A stretch of 64,000 nucleotides of DNA. Origin: Merzomyia westermanni. Its lineage: Eukaryota > Arthropoda > Insecta > Diptera > Tephritidae. Each line of letters starts with the position of its first letter. Within the stretch, counting starts at the first letter, position 1. The position numbers and the translations under genes are program-made. Under the pieces are notes generated by a model, which saw only the letters and a list, made by a program, of their open reading frames with translations, was not told where the DNA came from and did not search any database. Location of the stretch: NCBI GenBank assembly GCA_949987695.1, contig OX465290.1, positions 58,728,194 to 58,792,193 of the forward strand. Reading direction: 5' to 3'. This document shows, one piece after another, positions 22,845 to 34,589 of this stretch.

Positions 22845-22996
22845 AAAAAAACAGGAAGATATTTTGAGAAACCTTCCATGGCGACCCCATTTTGAAAAAC
22901 TTTTTCAAACCACTTTTGATGTTACCCTTCCCAGGACTCGTATCTTGGGCCTTTGGTGTTGTAGTCCAGCAACACTGTCGCCACACCATGGCGGTT
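22845..22996 (-). mobile_element. tRNA-SINE fragment
   Basis: Matches the 5' half of the SINE at 25571-25926, keeping 'GACCCCATTTTGAAAAACTT', 'CACTTTTGATGTTACC' and 'CCACACCATGGCGG'. The B box has decayed (GACTCGTATCT on the plus strand). Confidence 0.65.
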
Positions 22997-23088
22997 AGTT
23001 TAAGCACGGCTAATAATTTGAGCCAAAACTTTAAACCATTCATTCATAATGTATACAAATGTATAATTTTCCCACTCTATTGATGAGT

Positions 23089-23156
23089 GGTCCGTAGCTC
23101 AGTGGGTAGAGCACTCGACTCTGATGCTGAAATTTCCCATAGTTCAGGATATATGA
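23089..23156 (+). repeat. tRNA-like sequence with A box, possible SINE head
   Basis: GGTCCGTAGCTCAGTGGGTAGAGCA has the acceptor-to-D-arm form of a tRNA with an excellent A box (TAGCTCAGTGGG). The following anticodon arm and T arm do not fold in the tRNA way and no B box is intact, so it is a tRNA pseudogene or SINE head. Confidence 0.4.
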
Positions 23157-23159
23157 CTC

Positions 23160-25550
23160 TTTGAGTTTTATTATGAAAAATAAAATAATCATCATTCCTG
23201 AGTAAAAAAACAGTATTTGACCCCACCTCATCTCTTTGCTTGTTATTTCTCAGCCGCTATAACTTCTCCTTTTTCTTTTCCTCTTATTCACCGTATTGGC
23301 ATAGGAGACGGATCGACTTTTGTTTGTGTTCTAAGGTGCAGTACTATCGTAGAGTTGTGTCGAGGAGCTGGCACCTAGAGAAAGGTGAGACGAGGTACTG
23401 CACAAGGAGATGCAGTTTTCCGAAACTCAGCAATAGCTATCTTCCAGTGAGAAATCTTTCCGAATCAAAGATTTCTCTAGAATATCAGGTACTAGAGCTC
23501 ACTGTAAATTTATTAGCTGTCTCTTGTGTAAGTAGCGTGAGCGCTTGCAGAACGTCGAAAAACCTGCACATCCTGGATTCTGGCGGTCAATTGAGACGAC
23601 GTTGATTTAGTTTTCTGTTTGCCGAACGGGAGATAGAGGCATGGCATAAGTAGATAATATTTGTTTTCTTCTCGTTCCTAAAGCTCTTGCATGAAAAAAA
23701 AATTAAAGCTCCTATTATGAAGCATTCGATGTTCGAACTCCACTGATTGTCAAATTGGTACTATGAGCTGTGCGTTGCTTTTTTCGTTGGACATCGAATT
23801 TTACTTTCGAAATTTTTTGGGGACCGAAAGACATCTTTTGAAACCTCCACAATTCCAAAAGGAATTTCGTTCAATCAGCACTTTGCACAATTGTCGAAGA
23901 TCGTATTTATCTAAAAAAAACTGCGGCTTTATTTTCGGCCAAATGATGCAAGCGCAAAAAAGTTAAATTAGCTAAATACGTTTCATGTACGGAAAACCGA
24001 AACAAAGCATGGCTAAATTTGTCACACCAGCGAGAAAAAAACAATAATAAAAATTGCTCAATAAAAATGCAAAGTTTTTTTACTTCTTTAGTTGTTCTGG
24101 GCTTAATTCAAGCTATACTAAAATCCATAAAATCTCACCAACACACTTTGTTACACACTCATCTGACTTTGTTGCTACATTTCGCTTCAGTTGCACTTTC
24201 TGTGCGAGAGTTAAAAAGCATCTTCAGCGCAAGGGGGCCAACGAAACTGCCAATAGCACAAATACACGGGCACACATGCATAGAACAAATATAAATATAA
24301 AGTGTTTGAATGTTTGTATGTTTTATTTTTAGAAGAGAAGAGACCATAACAAAATCAGGTTCGTTGCTTAAGTCTTTTATAATTTTTTCAACCCCAAACA
24401 ACTTCAACTGTAGCTAATAAATGATGCTAAGAAATGTAGCCTGAAGTTAAGAAAGCTGTATTCTAGTACCAAACAAAAAAAAAAACAAATGCAAAAGAAA
24501 TTGAATAAAAAAGCTAATAAGACATAAATGGCCCAGCTTGTTGAAAGCAATAAATTGGAAAGAAGGCGAGGAGAAAAGAAGGAAATAGAGGACAACGAGG
24601 AGAAGAAAGAAGAAGTCAAATAAAAATAATTGCTCTAAGAATAAGTAAAAGAATAATTATAACAATAACAACAACAACAAGAAAACAAGTTTTGTTGTAG
24701 GAAAAATAAGAAGAAGAATTAGAAAATGGCGTAGCAAAGGCATATAGTTTGCAGCTACAGTTATTCGAAATGTCAGTCGTACATACTATAGTGAGCTTAA
24801 TAGCTATAGCACTCTCAAAATTTAAATTCAAATCGTATTATGGACGTTTTTGTTGCGACGTTTTGTTGCAAGAAAATATTTTTTCTGCTTGTCCCAAAAA
24901 AAATTTCAATTGAAAACAATATAAAAGTAAGCAACCAGTAAAAATTATTAGCGCCCTTTATATTGGTTGCTATCTTAAAAGCGACAAGTTCAAAAAGTTC
25001 AAGCTATTCTTCTATATACACAATCTCGGAAACGGCCTTATCATTTTTTTTAATATTTGTTGTGTGATAGCATTCTAGATTCTAAAAATTTCTAACTAGG
25101 TGTTGCCGCGCAGGATTATGGGGTTGCCAGCTATCTGATTTTGTTGCAATGAAATGAGATATGCCATTATGGTTATCAAACGAAAGGTATTTTACATAGT
25201 TTTTAAAAGAGAAAGGCAGTTCAAGTTAGGGTAAGCAGCGTTTCCACCTAATGATGAGCTAACATGGGTATCAAAACTGAAGGGCTATTCATTGAAGTTT
25301 TGGAGATAGGCTACCTGTATTCTTACATAAGCTTTATACTTCGAGTTGCCACCTACCTGAAATTAAAAAATCAAATAATATAGGCTAATATGGGTACTAA
25401 ACCAATGGTATTCTAGGTTGTTATGAATATATATATTTTATCGATATCCGCCATTATCTCCCAAACTTATTGTAGGATCTAATTAATAGACCCGGTTGGT
25501 AACTAAAATTATACATAAACACAACCAGAAAGTCTTTACTAATAAGTATC
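23160..25550. other. Intronic stretch, no gene recognised
   Basis: AT-rich, with ORFs of 60-120 codons that show no motif. An A-rich and (AAC/AAG)-rich part lies at 24420-24720. Nothing else is supported. Confidence 0.5.
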
Positions 25551-25570
25551 TACAACAAACTGAATTATAT

Positions 25571-25926
25571 CTCTATCTCTATGGCGCGATATACAACAGG
25601 TATATCATCATAAACCTCCTAAGAGATTTTTGTGCCAAGCTTCTCTTCCAATTTGTGGTGTGCCGATTTGAATTTTCCGTACAAATTGGTGGGGCCTACA
25701 GTTTTTTGCCGACTCCAAACGGCATCTACAAAGGAGACGACCTTTTGCTGAGAAGCCTGTCATGGCAGAAATACACTCGGAGAGTTTGCCAAACCACTGC
25801 CGAGGGGCGACCCCGTTTTGAAAAACTTTTTTCAAATCACTTTTGATGTTACCTGTACCAGGGCTCGAACCATGGACCTTCGGTGTGGTAGGCCGGCAAC
25901 ACTACCTTCACACCACGGCGGCCGCC
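25571..25926 (-). mobile_element. tRNA-derived SINE, copy 2, with 14-bp target site duplication
   Basis: Flanked by perfect direct repeats AAACTGAATTATAT at 25557-25570 and 25927-25940, which fixes both ends. On the minus strand the element starts GGCGGCCGCCGTGGTGTG, has the B box GGTTCGAGCCC (plus strand 25861-25871) in a tRNA-like head, and ends with a short AGAGATAGAGAT tail. It is non-coding. The intact duplication shows integration by LINE-type target-primed reverse transcription, and that this copy is comparatively recent. Confidence 0.9.
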
Positions 25927-26149
25927 AAACTGAATTATATGGCAACCTAAAAATATGCCATGCAAAACTCGGTGGCCCAGGTATTTGAAACTAGAAAAGT
26001 GAGGATTAATTTTGGTAACCCATCAATTTCTTATATAAAAAGGACAAATGAAAAATGTTTTTAAATGAATTTTTAGAATTTTGTTCATCGTATTTTCTTT
26101 TATGGGATAGCATTTATTTTTACTATGCTTATTATATACCAGTTTATAC

Positions 26150-26400
26150 CCGTGGGTTTCACCCCACATTTCTATAAAAAAATGCAATGGACTATGAAAA
26201 ATGCCAGTTTCATGGGAGGTGACATGCCCCCTTTTTCGCTATACCCAGTTTTTTGAGGTGGTAGGGATTACTCTCATATAACCCCTTACCAAATTTCAGT
26301 GGTCTAACATTAATACTTCCAGAGATACGGACTATGAAAAATTCCATTTGTATGGGAGGTGCCACGCCCCTATATATATCAAAGAAAATTATTACCCATG
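26150..26400. repeat. Degenerate repeat with 'TATGGGAGGTG-CACGCCCC' units
   Basis: Two units about 140 bp apart, each with 'GGACTATGAAAAAT-CCA' and 'ATGGGAGGTG-CA-GCCCC' (about 26190-26230 and 26328-26370). They resemble, in inverse orientation, the 142-bp units at 1700-2045. Confidence 0.5.
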
Positions 26401-26409
26401 ACCGAATTT

Positions 26410-28000
26410 GGTTACGATCGGTTTATACGTTTAGGACACAAGTCAGTCTATAGATACATACATAATTTGAATTTTATATTATACAAATTTTAAAAATGTG
26501 TTTGAACGCCTAGCGTTTAGAATACAGATGCATACGACTTTTAATAAATAAATAAGAAAAATATTGAAATCCAAATGATGTTATAATAATGTTAAAAACA
26601 TACCAATTTCGAGTGTGCTATAACTATGAAACGTACTATAGTTGCAACAGCATCACAAAAATATTTGCAAAGAGAAGATGCACATCGGCAAGAGCTTAAC
26701 TGCAATCATGGCTTTCGACTCTTTTAGTCGCTTAGTATTTTTTTTAAATTTTTTTCTTTCTTAAATTTGATTATATACGAAACGTTACGAATTGCCTTTA
26801 AAACTAGATAAATGCTTACAAAAAGCATCTAGAGTAGCGCATCTCAAACAACTTCAACAACAAAAAGTAACAAAAACAATAACTAAGCTGAGCAAACAAA
26901 AAAAAACACCGGAACGAGTTGCATCATATGGCTCGGCTTAGGAGGAATTAATAGCATTTTTTCTAAACCTAGCTGTTGCCATTATAAATACTTATAAGCC
27001 ATAGAAAAAGAGCTGAAAGAGCAACAGATTTCAGCGCGCTGCAAACTCAGGCACAAACACTAACACCAACCTGTTGAGTTGCTTCTACTCGACTTCCAAG
27101 CTGCTTGGCTAGCTGGCTTGAAGGGGGGCTAAGCAAAAAAAGTCAGCCTCTTCTTGGCTTATTTGGTTTGCCGCAATCAGTTGTTATTTGGCATGCGCGA
27201 CGGTCGGATATTAGTTTTGTTAAATGCGCTTTGTTTACACTCGTTCTTTCGGTATTTAATGTTTTTTTGAGTAGGCGAGTGTGTGTGTGTATTTGTGTGC
27301 GCCAGATACAGTTTTTATTTACAAACATACATATCGATTTGCTTTTGATTGCGAGTGAGTGAGTGTTTTCTCATAGAAATTAAAAATAATTTGTTTTCAC
27401 AACAAGCTGCACCATAAAAATATAAAGAAGAAGAAAAAGAGATGCGCGGCATTTAGCTTACTTTCGCTACTAATTGTCATGTTATGATTTGAAGACAATA
27501 GTTGTAATGATACAAATAATTGTGCAATTAATATGGTGATAAAGATAAATAAATATATAAAATGTGTGAATACCAACAATTTCAACTCAATACAATTATC
27601 TGAAATTGTGAATTGATTCATGCTATTCCTATAAAGTTGTCAGGCAAAAATAATAGAATTATTATTTAGAATTTACTTAGAAAGTGGAGAACTTAAAAAG
27701 TAAAGAAATTTTAAGAGGAAAATTTGTAATACAAATAAATATTTTTTAAAAATTAATAAAATAAAAATATAAAAAAATTACCCAGTATTTCATAAAAATT
27801 TTAAATATTATTATTTTGGCCTTGAGCTCATTTAAAGTCATGAATATCTTAAAAAACATATTATCAAAAAATCTAAAAACAAAAAATTAAATTAACATAA
27901 AAAAGGTGAGCAATATAAACAAAAGCAAATAAGGTAGGGTAAGTTAGTAGTGGGTACTTTCCCACGGCATACGCAAAGATTTGAGTTTTACCCGACCGCT
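26410..28000. other. Intronic stretch with a TG tract, no gene recognised
   Basis: Holds a GTGTGTGTGTGTATTTGTGTG tract near 27280-27300 and very AT-rich sequence at 27640-27910. A somewhat GC-richer part at 27010-27250 has no supported exon. Confidence 0.5.
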
Positions 28001-28289
28001 GTTATTTCGATATAACCCTGTCTTACCCAGTCTAATTCGTCGGCGATAATCTAAGTTCGGGAGAATTACTTTTAATCAATTATGGAATCCCATTTTTTAT
28101 TTCAATACTTTTCAACAGGTCTCAAAAACAAATGCTAACCGAAAGTTCTTTTCAATTTCTCACTGGATAATTCATTTAATTTATTTCTCTCACAGTTTTA
28201 CCTTTTTGAGAGAAACAAATACGTCTCGTTATTGATTACAAAGCAAGCCTTGGATTAAAACTCTCTATATGAAGTTAACGTCCTCGTTA

Positions 28290-28960
28290 ATGTAAAGATT
28301 GACCTCACCACCCTTCGGGAAATGCGATGGATAGGTCATGTGGTGAAAGCAATCGGGCCTTGCGAAATCTGGAATAGTGGTAGACATGGACAAAACGCAA
28401 GGAAAGTCAAAAAGTTACAGAACAGACCGGTGACGCGGTATTCTATGATAAACTATATCAGACATATACTCCCTGTTCCCACATGATGTCGAAATCGCCC
28501 ACAAAGGCTTTAATATCATAGTGAATGAAAAAGAAGAGATACGTCTTTTTAGAAATGGAAACATTGGGTCGAAAAGGGTAACCGACTTTTCCTTATTTTT
28601 TAAAGCGAAGAAGAGGATGACGGAAAAAGCACCCACCGCCCGACTATGATGAAGTTAAGATGTCAATACTTCGACTCAAAAATAATAAAGAGTCGGTGAA
28701 ATAAGATGTTCAGACACGGATTGGAAAAGATGTATGAACCCGTATGTAAAATATGAAAAGACGAGTGCATGCCTCCAGATTAGAACTTAAGTGTGCTCTA
28801 CTCAATCCACAAGAAAATCATTCCTGCAAAAAACCTAACCAACGACGAAATCAGCATCTTTAAAATCGCATTTGAAGGTCTATCCAGCATACTGTGCGAA
28901 AGACTGAAGCCCATCGCTGACAAGCATATTGCACTTTGTCAATGCGCTGTTATTTTCCTT
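28290..28960 (+). pseudogene. RTE-like LINE debris
   Basis: Short pieces of the RTE-like protein: 'LREMRWIGHVVKA' (about 28313-28350) and, later, sequence matching the RT segment also seen at 52430-52700, including 'ASRLELKCALLNPQENH' (about 28770) and 'LSSILCERLKPIADKHI' (about 28880-28930). The pieces are in different frames and out of normal order, so more than one fragment is present. Confidence 0.5.
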
Positions 28961-29094
28961 TAGAAGCGTTACAGCTATGCTAAATGACTTTGAGCAATAG
29001 CAACAGAACCACCAGGATTGGAAAGGGCAGATCCGCGCCGTTCGAAACCAAACCAGATATCAGATAAGATGTGGCCCTATCATTCCCACAACAG

Positions 29095-29218
29095 CCGGTT
29101 CTATCGCACCGGAATGACCCGGGTTTTTTCACCCGGCCAAGGGCTGTTATTTCAGTGTAACCCTGTCCAATCTGGGGCAGGGCGAAGCACTGTTAACAAC
29201 AACAACAACAACAACAAC
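29095..29218. repeat. Dispersed repeat ending in (AAC)n
   Basis: 'GGCCAAGGGCTGTTATTTCA' then 'GTGTAACCCTGTCC' and 'GCACTGTTAACAACAACAAC'. A shorter version of the first part is at about 28000-28025 (GACCGCTGTTATTTCGATAT). The (AAC)n end resembles a LINE/SINE tail; similar ACAACAACAA endings occur at 34835-34850 and 46440-46455. Confidence 0.45.
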
Positions 29219-29294
29219 GTGGCCCTATCATGCAATGGGTTTAACGTGATGCTAGAAGAGATAATTCGAACAGAGAACCAACAAATTCTACCTC

Positions 29295-29525
29295 GGACTA
29301 AGTAGGCAATTGAAAAGTAAAGCCGTCTCTTGAATAACAAAGATCACGCTCTATAAGTCTCTTATCATAAGGTTTAGGAAGAAAATTTGATGACAGTTTC
29401 TGGTCCTAGCCCATGAATGGTAAAAGCTTTACGCAACTATGGGAGTAGTGCAGCGAATTAAAGCTCAACTGGCTGGGTCATGTTAAAAAAATACGCCCCG
29501 GCTCAGAAGATGCTCCTATCAGCAC
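29295..29525 (+). pseudogene. RTE-like LINE C-terminal fragment
   Basis: Readable pieces LGRQLKSKAVS, ITLYKSLII and GVVQRIKAQLAG match, in order, RKQLRSEVLS, TLYKSLII and GIVQRIKTKRLCWLG of the copy at 3880-4700. Stops and frameshifts separate them. Confidence 0.6.
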
Positions 29526-29699
29526 AAAATTTCGGTAAAAGGGGAAAATGGCGTCATTTGTCGCTAGAAAGGGATCAATGTCGAGTTTTTTTGTTTAAGT
29601 TTTTTTTTTAAAACTTCAAAATGTATGCTTCACATATAGGCAGGGTCACGCCTTTTTAATTAAAAAAAAAGTTGGTATCTAGGACCGAAAGGTCAATTA

Positions 29700-30190
29700 G
29701 ATGGATTTTTTAATTGATAATGATCATTTTAATTGTTTTCCAAGAAAACGCAGTTGTTAATTGATTACGATTAGAAAAAATTAATAAAAACTAAAAATAA
29801 TGAAAAATAAATCTAAAAAATCCAAATAAATAATAAAATAAAATTGTCTTGATTACTTTTGATAACTTTTTTTTTTTATTGCTTTTTTCAGTATTGTTGA
29901 TGTATATATTTATGTGCTTCTACAACAATACTGAAAAAACCGAAAATAATAAAAAAAAATCAGAAATTATCAAAAGTAATCAAAACCACTCTTTTTTGAT
30001 TATTTTTATTTTTCTTTTTTATTTTTTTAATAATCGTAAAAAATCATAATTTTTTTGATTATTTTTTTAATTAATTGGAAAATAATCACTAAAAATTGAA
30101 AGTGATGGTTATCAATCATTAAATGGATTCTCAAGAAAATAATGAATCAAACCGGTATTCATTACGATTATTAATCATTATTCAACAGGC
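29700..30190. mobile_element. AT-rich foldback element
   Basis: A strong palindrome has arms at 29851-29899 (GATTACTTTTGATAACTTTT ... CAGTATTGTTG) and 29922-29981 (CAACAATACTGAAAAAACCG ... ATTATCAAAAGTAATC) around a 22-bp loop. The symmetry continues outward more loosely, through 'GATTACGATTA' on the left and 'TAATCGTAAAAAATC' on the right. No coding capacity. Confidence 0.55.
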
Positions 30191-31900
30191 CTCGTAAAAT
30201 TTCCTATTTTCATCGGCATTAAGAAAGAAATGATCAGTTAATTTTTTTTTTTTATTTCAAAATTTTTTATTGAGAATAAGTGGCCCTGGGTACAGACCAA
30301 TTTCGCATATTTTTCATAAAATTATTTTCTTAGTGCAGAGTAGGTTATATTTTCATTTATACAAAAAATAAATCGAATCGATTTCGAAGCGGCATCGTAT
30401 GATGTGATTTTCGCCATTTTAGGAACCGTATTGCAGTTACATGTATTTCATTTATTCAAAGCTACTCAAATTGAAAAAGAAACATTAGCTCTATTTTATG
30501 AAAATATGTTAAGAGACTTCTTCGAATTCGAAAACGGAAATATGAATGTTCGACTCGTTCATGTCGATACCACCAACTGCTATGGGAACAAAATTACAAA
30601 ACACCATAAAAATAGTTGGTGTTTACAAATAAACCCGACTCAACCGAGTTATGTTGAATCATAACCGCCAAAAAGGCTTAAGCGACAAAATTTTTAATTT
30701 GCATTATTGAGAGGAATTGAAATAATAAGCTTTACTTATTCATGAGCTGACTTAACCGCAATGGGCAATGATAAATAGTTGAAAAGTTATGGCTAAAGTA
30801 ATTTGGACTTAAGAGCCAATTTCTACAGTAAAATTAGCTTATTGTTATTTAAGACTTTTAGGCGGTTATAGCTCACTGTGATCACAAATTCGATTGAATA
30901 CAATTGAATTTTGCAAAATAAATTCGTGTAGAATAAAACTAAATCAAAGCAGTGAGTAAAACAGCAAAATTACAATAAAAACAAAGTTACGATTGTATAG
31001 GAGCACAATTTTTGAAAGGCAAACGAGAAAGAGAGTCAATTATAAAAAATTAAAACAAAAAAAAAATCAAATTATGTACAGCGAAATAAAAAATTTTATT
31101 TAAAAATTTACATTTAAAAAGAAAAAAAATATATATTTAATTAAAAAATATAAAATTGTGTATCACAAGCTTTTCGCTTTGAAATAAGCGGTCACCTTCC
31201 AACGCCTTCTTACCCACCACAACCGACATTCAGTCAGCCACGCATCAAACAAACAACAAAAAAATATAGTGTTTGAAACGGCCTTAGCGCACACAGCTGA
31301 TTATATCAATCTTTGTACAATGTATGTTAAATGACTAGCCCACAGCCGACAAAATTTTTATTGTTGTCATTGTTTCTATTGTTATTGCTTTTGTTGTTGG
31401 CATTATTGTTGTTGCTACCACTGAATTGTTGTTGGTGCTAACTCGAATGACTGTTGCTGCTGAGATGACGCTGCCAAATACCGAGTGATGATGGTTAAAT
31501 TGTATGTGGTACGAGAGTTGCTTCCTTTGTTGTTGCTATTATAAGGTGTTGTTGTTGTAATTATTTGCTATACTCCTCATTAAATTTGTTGCTGTAACTG
31601 TGCACGCCTGCTGTTGTGCGGTTGTCGTTTTGCGGGCATTTTAATACGTATACATAGTAGTACTTAAATATGTATGGGAGTGTAAGCAAATTGAAAGAAC
31701 AAAAACCAAGCAAAAGATTTAAGTAACGAACTTGATCTTTTGTTCTTTGCAGTAAAAGCAGTAGCAGGCAGCACTGCTATACATAGCAGAAATACCAGCG
31801 CTACTCAACCATGGTTGCCGCTCAACTTACGAATGTTTTTGCCTAATTCAAATCAAATGTTCCTTTTTGGGTACACTTTCCTGTTTAATGCGTTTCAGGC
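30191..31900. other. Intronic stretch, no gene recognised
   Basis: Includes TTGTTGTTG/GTTGCTGTTG-rich sequence at 31370-31640. An 86-codon + strand ORF at 30404-30664 shows no motif and no splice or repeat support, so I leave it uncalled. Confidence 0.5.
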
Positions 31901-31912
31901 CGTGCCATGACT

Positions 31913-32880
31913 CGATATAATATGATATCATATGGAAGTGATGAAACTAAATTTGTAGCCGTAACTGTAACCATTATTAATGTACAAAAAAAATTTAAAA
32001 AGTACAAAAATATCGCTATGATATAATATCATATGAATATGAACTGGTGAATTGTGTTGTGATATTATATGACCCGTGAAACAGGCACCAAACGGCATCT
32101 GCAAGTGCAAATGAATTTTGGCTGAAAATCTTTTCCAGGGCGGAAATACACGCGGAGCTTTTTTTTATGTTCGGTGAGGAAAACCAGCAACACTACCACC
32201 ATACAAACAGAAAGACAAATATGCTACAAATAGGTGTTTTGGCTTCTATTATTATAATAAAGACCACTGCATGCATCATTCTTTAATATCTATAGTATAC
32301 AGACATCGGTTTGTGAAAACATTTTTATATTTATCTAAACATTCCATAAGCATAGCTCGATATGATGTGATATCGTTCGAATTTAAACTGATTGGCTGGA
32401 TATGAAATTATCATTGCACAAATAGAAATAAAATTTAACTTTTTTTAGACACATTTCTCTATCAAAATTTTTCATGGTTGTTGATATATTATTAGAAAGT
32501 TCAGATATCATGTGATATCATATGAGTTTGATCGGATATATATATGATAATATAAAATCATCTTATTCTTATCCATGCATCCACGCATTCATCAAAGATT
32601 CCGATAGCATGATTTCTGTTTTGTGATATGATTTAAATTAATGGATCAATCTGATCACGACAGTATGACATGATATCATAGAATATTAGAGGTTATGACA
32701 TTTTATGTTCAGCAATTGAATGGCTCAAATTTAAAGCGTAATTTCAATCGCTGTATCGATCTGATCTTATCAAGTTTTATCTAAGCTGGTCTAATTCTTT
32801 GGATATCAAATCAATAGTTCTTTGGATATCAATCAATGCGACAATATAAAGTGATGTGATATGAAACAAATTAGTTGATT
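31913..32880. repeat. Scattered degenerate GATATCATATG palindromic motifs
   Basis: Variants of TATGATATCATATG occur at about 31920, 32018, 32057, 32357, 32505, 32665 and 32855, several as near-perfect palindromes (ATATGATATCATAT at 31920). Spacing is irregular (about 40-340 bp). They may be worn units of a tandem array. Confidence 0.4.
32085..32215 (-). mobile_element. tRNA-SINE fragment
   Basis: Keeps 'CAAACGGCATCTGCAA', 'GGCGGAAATACACGCGGAG' and 'CCAGCAACACTACCACCATAC' of the SINE, in the same order as 25571-25926. It has no B box and interrupts the GATATCATATG stretch. Confidence 0.55.
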
Positions 32881-33540
32881 TTTTGTTCAACACAATAGAC
32901 AAAACATCAGCTGTTTTATTGAGATTTGGTATGATCTTATTCAATTGAAAGAGAAATATACCAAATCCGGCACAATTGCGGCAAAACGGCAACTGTGTTG
33001 GCAGAGGTTAAGCAAAACAGAAAACCAAAACACAATAATGGAAAAAAGAACACACAACAAAACCGAAGAAAAAACACCAAAGTCCATAGCAAATGCAGCT
33101 ACAAGTTATCTTAGCCCGTAGTGATTGAATTTGTTATAGCAACAATGTATGATCATACTTAGCGGCAGCAGCAGCAACAGTTAAAATGTGTAGCTGATGT
33201 TGCTTGAGCGAAGGCTTCTGCTGCTGATCTTCGTGTTGCTTCGTACTGCGGCGCTTTAACCAAATGAACTGGCTCAAATGAACTTTAATAAGTTTAGTAT
33301 ATTTTTTTTTTGTTTCAGTTCTTTCGATTTTTTCTTTCTTGGCCATATTTTTCTTATCCTCCTTAAATTAACTTTTCACTACCTCGCATACACTTTCAGC
33401 GCAACGGCAGGTATTTGGCTTTATACCCCAATGCGTTAAGGGGGTCCTCTTTACATATGATAAAATTGCAATAGCAATCCGATGTCTGTGCATTATAGAT
33501 ATCAAAGAAAAATGCTTACATAGTTTTTACTACACCTGTT

Positions 33541-34315
33541 CCAAATGTACTTCAGAAAGCATAAAGTGTTCTTCAGAAAACGTAAAATGTATTTCAGAAT
33601 AGTCAATTGCAATTCAGTAATTGTAAACTGTATTTCAGAATAGTCAATTGCAACTCAGTTATTGTAAACTGTATTTCAGAATAGTCAATTGTACTTCAGA
33701 AGTCGTGAAATAATTTTCAGAATAACTACACGTTTTCCAAGGGTACTTCAGAAATAGTAAAATGTTCTTCAGAAACCGTAAAATGTACTTCAGAATAATC
33801 AATTGTACTTCAGAAAACATAAAACGTATTACAGAACAGTCAATTGTACTTCAGAAATCGTAAAATGTAATTCAGAATAGTCATTTGTATTTCAGAAACT
33901 GTAAAATGTACTTCAGAATAATAATTTTTATGTCAGAAGCTGTAAAATGTAGTTCAGAATAATCAATTGTATTTCAGAAACCGTAAATTATACTTCAGAA
34001 GCTGTAAAATGTACTTCCGAGCAATCAATTGTACTTCGGAAACCATAAATTGTACTTCAGAAACTGTAAGTTGTTTTTCATAAAAGGTAAACTCCTATTA
34101 ATTCTGCAGCCTCCGAAGTATAATTTACGGTTTCTCGAGTACAATTTATATTTTCTGAAGTACAATTGATGGTTTCTGAAGTACAACTGATGATTCTGAA
34201 GTACATTTTGCAGATTCTGAAGCACAATTTCCGGTTTCTGAAGTACAATTGACTATTCTGAAATACATTTCACGCTTTCTGAAGTACATCTGACTATACT
34301 CAAGTACATTTGATG
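33541..34315. repeat. Inverted tandem array of 20/21-bp monomers (41-bp dimer)
   Basis: From about 33546 to 34100, some 25 monomers alternate between type A (TGTACTTCAGAAACCGTAAAA, written with its variants) and type B (TGTATTTCAGAATAGTCAAT), making a dimer of about 41 bp. After about 34105 roughly 10 monomers run in the opposite orientation (TTTCTGAAGTACAATTGATG). A transcript of the intron would be able to form a long imperfect hairpin here. No protein is implied; the minus-strand ORF in it is only the repeat read through. Confidence 0.85.
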
Positions 34316-34419
34316 AGTACGACCAGGGAGATTGTAACTTCTATTTATATTGTGAATTTCTTAATAATGTGCTTAAATTTAGGAGGACCATAAGTTCCTA
34401 TAAAGCGTTACGTTCCCTT

Positions 34420-34560
34420 ATAAGTCCCAGAGTGGTAAGGCTCCTGGAAATTTCTGAGACCATTCAGAGCCATTGAACCGGTCATCTCGTTTCCCTGTAT
34501 GTTACAATTCGCCGGCACCCAGGCTCATGGTACTCTCTCTGCAATAACCAACCAGGCTCG
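34420..34560 (-). pseudogene. LINE RNase H fragment
   Basis: The minus strand encodes WVPANCNIQGNEMTGSMAL, matching the end of a LINE RNase H domain (WVPGH-NI-GNE-AD-LA). The catalytic Asp of the last motif is replaced. A related piece is at 44240-44330. Confidence 0.6.
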
Positions 34561-34589
34561 ATATTATCGTTGCTAACCAGAGAGCGACA

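Noticed and set aside
23089..23156. Functional tRNA gene
   Set aside because: The A box is good but the anticodon and T arms do not form and no B box is intact.
24019..24332. Two overlapping + strand ORFs of about 90 codons
   Set aside because: No motif, no splice support, AT-driven composition.
30404..30664. 86-codon + strand ORF as a nested gene or exon
   Set aside because: No recognisable family, no consensus splice sites in a compatible phase that I could find, and no repeat support.
34025..34225. Minus-strand ORF with FRNHQLYFRKYKLY-like repeats as a repetitive protein
   Set aside because: It is the 20/21-bp DNA monomer translated; the frame has no independent constraint.
33541..34315. 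CRISPR-like array
   Set aside because: There are no unique spacers, the monomers are contiguous and variable, and the genome is eukaryotic.
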